From the NCBI RefSeq assembly GCF_000472385.1, contig NZ_AWZU01000056.1:162-46237 (forward strand): a stretch of DNA of 46,076 nt, read 5' to 3'. Below, one piece after another: positions 35,346 to 42,365 of this stretch. The stretch's first letter is position 1; every line of letters starts with the position of its first letter. This DNA is from Bradyrhizobium sp. ARR65 (lineage in GTDB: Bacteria; Pseudomonadota; Alphaproteobacteria; Rhizobiales; Xanthobacteraceae). The translations under genes were made by a program, and so were the position numbers. The notes under the pieces were generated by a model. That model was not told where the DNA came from and searched no databases. It worked only from the letters and a program-made list of their open reading frames with translations.

Positions 35346-36521
35346 ATGCCTCTTGATGGAGTCATCGATGTCAGGCTGGAAGCCTTGGAGAGCATTGCGA
35401 GGCTTGAGACGTCCTGGAAGGAGCTCCAAGCGCGCGCAAATCACTCATTCTATTTGTCTTGGCTCTGGATCGGCACTTGGCTACGGCATCTGCCGAAGGG
35501 CGCACAACCACACGTCCTCGTCGCTCGGTCTTCAAGAAATATCGTCGGCTTGGCGATTATTTGCCGGCGGGGAGCGTGGAGTCTCGGCCTGCATGCGCGG
35601 GCGCGTTGGCTGCTCAATGAAACCGGAGATACTCGTTTCGACAGATTGTCCATCGAGTACAATAACATTCTTGCAGAGCAATCTTTGGAGGATGCCATTA
35701 GAGTGGCATGTCTCGAGGCTTTGACGTCCCGCTTGCGGCACTCGGACGAGCTAGTGCTTTCCGGAATTGACCCAGACCTTGAGATGGCAGCTTGTCGCAC
35801 CGCGAGCCGAGTTGGGCTTGTTACCGAGGTGAAACGGGCAGATACGGCACCGTGGAGCGATTTTGCCAAAGTCCGCCAGCAAGGCGGTAATTACCGCGCC
35901 ACATTGGGCCGCAATACTCGGCAGGCCGTGAGCCGTGCGATGCGGTTATATGCAGAGCGCGGCTCCGTCGAGCTCCGGACTATGGAAACGACAACAGAGG
36001 CCCTCGCTGCGTTCGATTTGCTGGAAGACCTTCATCAGGCGCGATGGGGACGCAAGGGATCCTTCGCTAATCCGGGCTTCCGTCCGTTTCACGAGGAGCT
36101 AATTGCGCGCGGCGTGCCCTTGGGGGCCGTCCGCATCTCACGGACGTTGGCTGGGGACCAGACGATCGGGGTCTTGTACAATTTCGTGCATGACGGCTGT
36201 GTCCTTAACTACCAAAACGGCTTTCTCTATGAGCGCGATAACCGGCTCAAACCCGGGCTCATCAGCCATGTGCTGTCTATTGAGGACAGCATCGCACGCG
36301 GGGAGCGCGGCTACGACTTCCTCGCTGGCGCCGCCGGGCATAAGTCCCATCTGGCTAATGCGGGGTATGGCATGAACTGGATCGCAATAGGCAGAGACAG
36401 TGCAGAGGGCCGCATCGAGGCGAAGCTCCGCCGAGCCAAGCGGAGGCTAAAGACCATTGCTACGGACCTTCCAAAAAAGAAGCTGCGGCTCTGTATTCCG
36501 CATTCGGGGGCAGGTTCTTAG
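35346..36521 (+). CDS. GNAT-fold acyltransferase (CelD/BcsL, FemAB-like)
   Basis: 391 residues from the ATG at 35346, GGAG seven bases upstream. The first 160 residues (SFYLSWLWIGTWLRHL, then VLVARSSRNIVGLAI) and the second half (NYRATLGRNTRQAVSRAMR, LLEDLHQARWGRKGSF, GVLYNFVHDGCVLNYQNGF) match the Acetyltransf_6 double-GNAT proteins often found in cellulose and EPS clusters. The family moves acyl or aminoacyl groups; on EPS an N- or O-acyl modification is likely. The C-terminus is basic (RRAKRRLKT). It is followed 83 bases later by an ATP-grasp gene and a phosphoesterase gene, a set that suggests a shared decoration step. Confidence 0.83.
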   Translation: MPLDGVIDVRLEALESIARLETSWKELQARANHSFYLSWLWIGTWLRHLPKGAQPHVLVARSSRNIVGLAIICRRGAWSLGLHARARWLLNETGDTRFDRLSIEYNNILAEQSLEDAIRVACLEALTSRLRHSDELVLSGIDPDLEMAACRTASRVGLVTEVKRADTAPWSDFAKVRQQGGNYRATLGRNTRQAVSRAMRLYAERGSVELRTMETTTEALAAFDLLEDLHQARWGRKGSFANPGFRPFHEELIARGVPLGAVRISRTLAGDQTIGVLYNFVHDGCVLNYQNGFLYERDNRLKPGLISHVLSIEDSIARGERGYDFLAGAAGHKSHLANAGYGMNWIAIGRDSAEGRIEAKLRRAKRRLKTIATDLPKKKLRLCIPHSGAGS

Positions 36522-36604
36522 ACGATTGGTAGGTGGGTTGGGACCTTCACGATGGCGCAGGCTCACGACGCGTGGCCAGACGCAAGAACTTCGGAGCGAA
36601 AGCA

Positions 36605-37846
36605 GTGGCCGGCATGCTCGAGGTGAGTTATCGGCATCTCACGATGGACCGGCCGCCGGTTCTGCTCGCGGCAGGCCCCGTCTTACTTCGGCCATTGGGA
36701 ATGGCGGGTATTCCGGCGATCGTCGCCTCGACCGAGGACGATGCTCCGGCATTCGCTTCACGCTATTGCGCGGGCCGCTGCATTCTTCCGCCGCGCAGCG
36801 AGCCCAGTGCGCTGGTCGATGCGTTGATTGACGCCGGCGAACGGCTTTCGAGCCAGTTCGGCCGCCGCGTTCCTCTGATGTATGGCGAGGATTACTTTCT
36901 CGAACTCATCTACATGCATCGCGAGCGCTTGCAGCAGAAGTTTCTGTTGCTTCTGTGTGATCCGGCCGTCGCGACCGGGCTACTGACGAAGGATCGTTTT
37001 GACGAACTCGCGCGCGCGAGAGGGATTCCGGTGCCACGCAGTCTTGACTGGGATATGCTTTCCGAGATCGATGGGCCGGTGCTCGCGAAGCCGCGCTCCA
37101 AGTGCAATTGGCACCATTCGCCGCTGCAGGTTCGACTGTTCGGACGCAGCAAGGCCCTTGCCTTCGAGAATGGCAGCGCAGTGATGGCGCAGCCTTTCGT
37201 TGCCTCCTTTCGGGAGCAACTCGTATTCCAGGAATACATCCGGGGAGATGATCGCCAGCTTTGGTCATTTCATGGCGTCTCCGACGAGCGGGGTAAGATT
37301 CTCGCTTCCTTCCTTGGCAGGAAGTTGCGGGCCTCGCCGCCGTTCACGGGCGAAAGTTCATTCATCGAGATGATCGAGAACGAAGAACTCGCGGCGTTCG
37401 GACGGCGGCTGGCCGAGCGACTGCCTCTGAAAGGTCCGTTCAAAATTGATCTCAAGACCGACGTCGAATCCGGTCAGCACTTCGTTCTTGAGGTGAATGC
37501 GCGATTCAACCTCTGGCATTGCCTCGGCGCGGCGAACGGGCTCAACCTCATGGAGATCGCTTACGACTACGTGGTAGCCGGGAAACGGCCACCCCCTCTT
37601 TCCTATCGCACAGACACGCGCTGGCTCTGCCTGCCGCTCGATTGGCGCGCCTATCGCGCGCTTTCGCGGCAACGGCAGTTGACCCTTGTGGACTGGGTTT
37701 CCTCGATCCTCTTCACGCGAACCGTCTACAACGTGTTCGCGTGGAGTGATCCCGCGCCACTTGCGATGACGTTCGTGCGGAAGGTTCGCAAGTTGTTCAG
37801 ATTGATGGATGTATGGTGGCGCCAATGGCTCTCTACGGCGTCATAG
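36605..37846 (+). CDS. ATP-grasp domain protein (carboxylate-amine ligase type)
   Basis: 413 residues from a GTG at 36605, eight bases after GGAG; ATG 36614 is an alternative and the frame is open from 36533. The pre-ATP-grasp domain has PAIVASTEDDAPAFASRY and CILPP; the ATP-grasp core has TKDRFDELARARGIPVPRS, VLAKPRSKCNW, VFQEYIRGDD (adenine-lid region), and the metal-binding block FKIDLKTDVESGQHFVLEVNARFNLWH with Asp, Glu and Asn ligands. Such enzymes join a carboxylate to an amine through an acyl-phosphate. With uronic acid and amino sugar enzymes nearby it could attach an amino acid to the EPS sugar. The substrate is a guess. Its end overlaps the phosphoesterase gene by 22 bases. Confidence 0.82.
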   Translation: MAGMLEVSYRHLTMDRPPVLLAAGPVLLRPLGMAGIPAIVASTEDDAPAFASRYCAGRCILPPRSEPSALVDALIDAGERLSSQFGRRVPLMYGEDYFLELIYMHRERLQQKFLLLLCDPAVATGLLTKDRFDELARARGIPVPRSLDWDMLSEIDGPVLAKPRSKCNWHHSPLQVRLFGRSKALAFENGSAVMAQPFVASFREQLVFQEYIRGDDRQLWSFHGVSDERGKILASFLGRKLRASPPFTGESSFIEMIENEELAAFGRRLAERLPLKGPFKIDLKTDVESGQHFVLEVNARFNLWHCLGAANGLNLMEIAYDYVVAGKRPPPLSYRTDTRWLCLPLDWRAYRALSRQRQLTLVDWVSSILFTRTVYNVFAWSDPAPLAMTFVRKVRKLFRLMDVWWRQWLSTAS

Positions 37847-38598
37847 GCGACATCCACGGCAATCGCGAGGCCCTGATCGCGGCTCTTGCAGCGCTCGAGG
37901 CTTACGGTCCCGAACGGCTCCTGTGTATCGGCGACATCATCGGCTACAACGCGGACTCCAACGAATGCGCGGCCATCTTGCGCGAGCGCGGAGTGGTCTC
38001 GATCGTTGGCAATCACGATCTCATCGGCATCGGCCTCCTTGGTTTTGAACGCTGCTCGAACAAGGCAATGCATGCTCTCAAGCGCACGCGCTGCTCGCTC
38101 CTGCCTGGCACCGTCGAGTACCTGCGTTCGCTGCCGAGGAGCGTTCCCGTCGAGGATCGTGCGGTATTGATTCATGGCGGCGTGCGGGACGTGCAGCAGT
38201 ATATGACCGGTTCCCATCATATCGCGGAGAACGTCGCTTACCTGCGCGCGGACCTCCCGGGCCGCAAGATCTGCTTTTACGGCCATGTGCATGAGCAAAG
38301 AGTGTTCGAGATCGGGCAGGGCGGAGACATTCGCGAGCTTCCCGCGAACGGGATTGTGAGACTGGACCCCGATCGCGAATATTTCATCAACGCGGGATCG
38401 CTGGATGCCTCCCGCAAGCCTCAACCGAGATTTGCGGAGTTTGCACTATTCGACAGCAGCCCGCTGACCGTCGAGTTCTTGCGTGTGTCATATGATGACG
38501 CCCTGACGGAAGCGAAGGCTGTCATGGCCGGATACCGTATTGGACGTTGGCGTGATAGATACTATAGCTTGCGTCGCAAGCTCCTCGGCCGTTCGTAA
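37825..38598 (+). CDS. Calcineurin-like metallophosphoesterase (YfcE/diadenosine-type)
   Basis: 257 residues from ATG 37825 (GGTGG six bases before); an ATG at 37813 adds four residues. All metal-binding motifs are present: GDIHGN, GDIIGYNAD, GNHDLIG, and GHVHEQ near residue 155, plus NAGSLDASR before the end. This small cytoplasmic type hydrolyses phosphodiesters or phosphomonoesters. It overlaps the ATP-grasp gene, so the two are made together; perhaps it removes phosphate from the ligase product or recycles a nucleotide by-product. That link is inference. It ends the long plus-strand run. Confidence 0.87.
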   Translation: MALYGVIGDIHGNREALIAALAALEAYGPERLLCIGDIIGYNADSNECAAILRERGVVSIVGNHDLIGIGLLGFERCSNKAMHALKRTRCSLLPGTVEYLRSLPRSVPVEDRAVLIHGGVRDVQQYMTGSHHIAENVAYLRADLPGRKICFYGHVHEQRVFEIGQGGDIRELPANGIVRLDPDREYFINAGSLDASRKPQPRFAEFALFDSSPLTVEFLRVSYDDALTEAKAVMAGYRIGRWRDRYYSLRRKLLGRS

Positions 38599-38781
38599 GT
38601 GAACCCCAGGATCAGTCCGCGCCCAACCAGCGACGGCGAGCGTGACTACCGCGAACGCGCAGATCCAGAGCCCTCGTCTCTGCAGGGGCCTTGCAGCGGT
38701 GGAGGTCGCGAGGCGGGCGCACCCGTGCTACCGCCAGTTCCATGTTCGCCGCCACTCGACGATGGACCCGCGGATATTGGG
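38599..38781. other. Convergent gap between phosphoesterase and galE
   Basis: 183 bases between a plus-strand gene and a minus-strand gene. No gene or clear terminator hairpin with a T-run was found by eye. Confidence 0.35.
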
Positions 38782-39792
38782 CTAGGTACCACGATAGCCG
38801 CAAGGATTCTTCAACTGCCAACGCCAATGGTCCGCACACATTTGTGCTAACGACCGCCTCGATTGCCAGCCCAAGGTTTCTCCCGCAAGCGTCGGATCGG
38901 CATAACAGATGGCGACATCACCAGCCCGGCGTTCTCGGATTTCATACGGAATCGGCCTCCCGCTCACGGTTTCAAAGGTCCGAATGACTTCCAGAACGCT
39001 GCTGCCGTTACCTGTTCCAAAATTGAGCGTGAGCACTCCGGGCTGTTTCAGATGGTTCAGGACACTTAGATGGCCGGAAGCAAGATCGACGACATGAACG
39101 AAGTCGCGGATTCCAGTGCCATCCGGAGTGTCATAGTCGTTTCCAAAAATCGTCAGCTTCTCTTGCTTTCCAATTGCCACCTGCGCCACAAACGGCAACA
39201 GATTGTTCGGAACGCCAACGGGGTCTTCTCCGATGAGCCCGCTTTCATGCGCGCCAACGGGATTGAAGTAGCGCAGAATACCAATCCGCCAATCATCGTC
39301 GGACCGATACAGATCCTTCAGCATTTCCTCGATGAAAAACTTTGTTCGACCGTACGGATTTGTCGGCCCGAGGGGATGCTTCTCGTCGAGCGGCAGATAC
39401 GTCGGTCTCCCGTAAACGGTCGCGGACGAACTGAAGACGAGCGTCTTTACGTTTGCCTTCTTCATGGCCGATACGAGCCGCATTGTTCCCACGATGTTGT
39501 TTTCGTAATAGGTCATGGGCCGAACGTTCGAATCGCCTACGGCCTTCAGTCCCGCAAGGTGAATAACCGCACTGACTGCGCAATCACGAAGTATTGCGTA
39601 GATTGCCTCTTCATTCCGGATGTCGGCGTGCCGAAAGACGAGCGACCGTCCGCACAAAGATTGTACCCGTTGGAGAGAGGCTTTGTTACTGTTGGAGAGA
39701 TTGTCGAGTGCGACGACACCGAGGCCGGCGTCCAGCAATGCCATGCAGACATGGGACCCAATGTAGCCGGCGCCTCCGGTCAACAAGATCAT
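38782..39792 (-). CDS. galE: UDP-glucose 4-epimerase
   Basis: 336 residues from the ATG at 39790-39792, with GGAAAG about nine bases upstream. NAD-binding motif TGGAGYIGSH at the N-terminus, LDNLSNSN, DIRNEEAIYAIL, the catalytic Ser in FSSSATVYG and the YxxxK pair in NPYGRTKFFIEEML. RDFVHVVDLASGH and the end WRWQLKNPCGYRG are typical GalE. It interconverts UDP-glucose and UDP-galactose and may act on the GlcNAc/GalNAc or uronic forms. It supplies a galactose-type precursor for the EPS. It is on the minus strand, alone, with about 1.1 kb of gene-free DNA upstream. Confidence 0.93.
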   Translation of the reverse strand: MILLTGGAGYIGSHVCMALLDAGLGVVALDNLSNSNKASLQRVQSLCGRSLVFRHADIRNEEAIYAILRDCAVSAVIHLAGLKAVGDSNVRPMTYYENNIVGTMRLVSAMKKANVKTLVFSSSATVYGRPTYLPLDEKHPLGPTNPYGRTKFFIEEMLKDLYRSDDDWRIGILRYFNPVGAHESGLIGEDPVGVPNNLLPFVAQVAIGKQEKLTIFGNDYDTPDGTGIRDFVHVVDLASGHLSVLNHLKQPGVLTLNFGTGNGSSVLEVIRTFETVSGRPIPYEIRERRAGDVAICYADPTLAGETLGWQSRRSLAQMCADHWRWQLKNPCGYRGT

Positions 39793-40928
39793 GTCGAACA
39801 CTTTCCGTATTCGTCCGAATGCCTTCCGTGCGATGCCCGTGCCGGTGCCGGCTATGCTTTCCGGAGTCGAACTTGCGATCAGAGATGCCGCGACAGCTTT
39901 CGGCGGTTCGCCGAGGCTTGTACTTGCGTAGGTGAATGCCGTAAGGGCAAAGCGCGCTCGGCGGCATCGACCTTGCCGCGTATGGCCGCCCTAACGTCGC
40001 TCGCCACAGCGCGCGAGGGTGGCTTCCGGATATAAACTGCCCTTTCGCTCCGAGACCCATTTTCGGAGCGAGCGAGATTCGCCACCACGGCTTTCGCGGT
40101 GCTCTTGATGAGGCCGCGGTAAACGAACTCAGATAGTGGTCCTTGACGCCCCTCACGAAAGACGGCCCGCCGTCAACCGTGAAATCCGCTTCCGAAGTCT
40201 TGATCAAGGACGTACCCGACAAATCCTCCGCGGTGCTTCCGGCGGCGGCGCGAGAACATCACCTGCAGTCCGGCGTTCTGCTGCTCGTTTTTCGCGCCAG
40301 TCAGCCGATATTCATGTCCCCAGCTCACTCTCGCCGAAGATCAAGTGCAACGTCGCCGAAGGATTACCCCTTCTGGATTCGCACGGCCCGGCGCCGATCG
40401 CGCGTGGTGTCGATTGGCCAACGCTGGTCGCTTCAGCATGGCCCATTTCGTAAATCGGTCTCAACTAAGTGCGTGCCTCTTGGATTGGCGGGCCGGCACC
40501 GTAGTCATCGGTGGGAGCTCAACGCGCTCGGAGCATGCCGCAGCCCCGAGTATGGGCGGGATGCTCGTTCGTGTGTTTGACTGAAAAGCGCTCGAACCCG
40601 CTCGCTACGCTCAGTTTAAAGGTGCGGCACCCGAATCTTCCGAACGAATCTATTGGCTGCTTGCACCGGGCGCGCGGAACGCTTGGACGGCATCCTCCTA
40701 ACCGATGGCGCGTCAAGATCACGTATTCATGCGGCACGTTGGTCGAGCTCGTGGCCGCCTGAGTTCGAATGTCGATGAAACCGAGACACCTTCATAGCGA
40801 ACGGCGACAATCGCATTGCACCTTATGGCCGCTTAGAACGAGCCTAGCCTCAGGTCGCTTCCTGATGTTCGGGGGCGCGCGACTCCCGCTGAGCTTGGCA
40901 CTTTGGTGCAGAGCCAACAAAGCGGTTC
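39793..40928. other. 1.1-kb gene-free region upstream of galE
   Basis: No frame on either strand shows a known protein pattern, and the open frames present (up to about 178 codons) overlap one another. The region must hold the galE promoter and the end of the type I secretion operon. A 9-bp hairpin lies at 40045-40071. The base make-up and lack of any clear gene suggest decayed coding DNA or a boundary between the EPS locus and the secretion operon. Confidence 0.45.
40045..40071. repeat. Hairpin-forming inverted repeat upstream of galE
   Basis: TCGCTCCGA (40045-40053) pairs perfectly with TCGGAGCGA (40063-40071) across a 9-base loop. It may end transcripts coming from the secretion operon or be part of the galE leader. 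No T-run follows. Confidence 0.4.
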
Positions 40929-42365
40929 CTACCGTTCACGCAGGACGTCATGCTCGTACCTGGCGAGCGGCGAGAGCAGATAGCCGATAATCCGGCGGGA
41001 TCCGGTCTTTACCTCCACCGTGACCGCCATGCCCGGGCCGAGATCGACGACGCGTTCCCCGGCCTTCAACTGCCGCTGATCGAGCGATATCCGGGCGGCA
41101 TAGACGAGATCGTCCTGCCCCTGTTGCTGGCGGCCTTCCGACGTGTTCTCGGCGCGAGATCTGGGCTCGGCGACGTCGCGACCGTCGCGGGCGATGGTGT
41201 CGGGCGAGACGCTCAGCACCTTGCCATGGAGCACTCCGTAGCGTGTGAAATTGAAGGTGTGGACCTTGATCTCGGCGTCCTGTCCCGCATGAACGAACCC
41301 GACGTCTTCGTTCGACAGCGTGGCTTCGATCTCGAGGTGGCTCTCCTGTGGGACGACCACGGCGAGCACCTGGGCCGGCGTAACGACGCCCCCCACGGTA
41401 TGCACGGCAAGCTGCTGGACGACGCCGTCCACAGGGGCGACGAGATCCTGGAGCTTGGTCCGCCGCTCGGCCTTGATCACGTCCTGGGCGATACCGGCGG
41501 CCTTCTGCTCGGCTTTCGCCAGCTCGTCGTACAGCGTGCGTCGGAACTCTGCCGCGGTCCTGTCGCGGGTCTCTTTGAACGCGGCAAGCGCCGCCTCGGC
41601 CTCTTTCAGCTTGCTTCGCTGAATGAGGAGATCCTGCTGCTGGCTGACCAAGTCCTGGTATTCGGTCAAGTAATTCAATTTCGATCCAAGCTGCTTGTCG
41701 AACAGGTATTTGCGTGTGTCGACGCGCTCCTGGAGCGGCGGGATGGTAGCCTCGAGCTTGGCGATGCTCGCCTCCACTGTCGAACGCTCGGCCTCCTTCT
41801 GCGACGACTGGCGGTCGAGTTCGGCGAGCTTGGCGCGCTGTTCGGAGGTTTGGCTGACCAGGAATTGCCGGTGCATCTCGATCTGGGCCGGCGTCGCGCC
41901 CTCTGGCGGATGGAAATTCGCGAGCGGATCGTCGCCATCCGAGAGCGCCGCCTGCAGTCTCGCGACGTCGAGCTGGGCGGCGACGAGATCGGCCTTGACG
42001 TGGCCCTGCTCGGCCGCCGTCATGGTCGGGTCTAGCTGGATCAGGCTTTCGCCGGCGTGGACCTGTTGGCCGTCATGGACATTGATGGCGCGTACGACAC
42101 CGGTCTCCAGTGGCTGGATCAGCTTGGTCCTGCCGCTGGGTATGATCTTGCCGGTGGCCGTGGCGACGATATCGACCTTACCAAAGGTAGCCCATGCGAG
42201 CGCGACGCAGAAGATGGCGATTATGGTCGCGCCGATGGCGCGGCCGACGGGCGAGGGCGGCGTCTCGGCGATCTCAAGCGCTGCCGGTAGAAAGGCGAGC
42301 TCGTAGTCGTTGCGGCGAATCGGGCGCCTGGGAAAGTGAACGACGGAGTTGTTAGCGGACGCCAT
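40929..42365 (-). CDS. HlyD-family T1SS membrane-fusion (adaptor) protein
   Basis: 478 residues from the ATG at 42363-42365; the frame runs on to 42509, but that lies inside the exporter gene. One membrane helix near residues 38-58 (GATIIAIFCVALAWATFG) is followed by KVDIVATATGKIIPSGRTKLIQPLETG, the barrel-sandwich start of HlyD/PrtE adaptors. A long coiled coil covers about 105-290 (QRAKLAELDRQSSQKEAE..., KLKEAEAALAAFKETRDR). The C-terminal LGPGMAVTVEVKTGSRRIIGYLLSPL is the family signature. It bridges the ABC exporter to a TolC-type channel, whose gene is not in the window. It overlaps the exporter stop by 14 bases. Confidence 0.93.
   Translation of the reverse strand: MASANNSVVHFPRRPIRRNDYELAFLPAALEIAETPPSPVGRAIGATIIAIFCVALAWATFGKVDIVATATGKIIPSGRTKLIQPLETGVVRAINVHDGQQVHAGESLIQLDPTMTAAEQGHVKADLVAAQLDVARLQAALSDGDDPLANFHPPEGATPAQIEMHRQFLVSQTSEQRAKLAELDRQSSQKEAERSTVEASIAKLEATIPPLQERVDTRKYLFDKQLGSKLNYLTEYQDLVSQQQDLLIQRSKLKEAEAALAAFKETRDRTAAEFRRTLYDELAKAEQKAAGIAQDVIKAERRTKLQDLVAPVDGVVQQLAVHTVGGVVTPAQVLAVVVPQESHLEIEATLSNEDVGFVHAGQDAEIKVHTFNFTRYGVLHGKVLSVSPDTIARDGRDVAEPRSRAENTSEGRQQQGQDDLVYAARISLDQRQLKAGERVVDLGPGMAVTVEVKTGSRRIIGYLLSPLARYEHDVLRER

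Noticed and set aside
40950..42035. Plus-strand open frame of 361 codons
   Set aside because: Completely antisense to the HlyD-type gene; Leu/Arg/Asp-rich reverse translation of coiled-coil codons.
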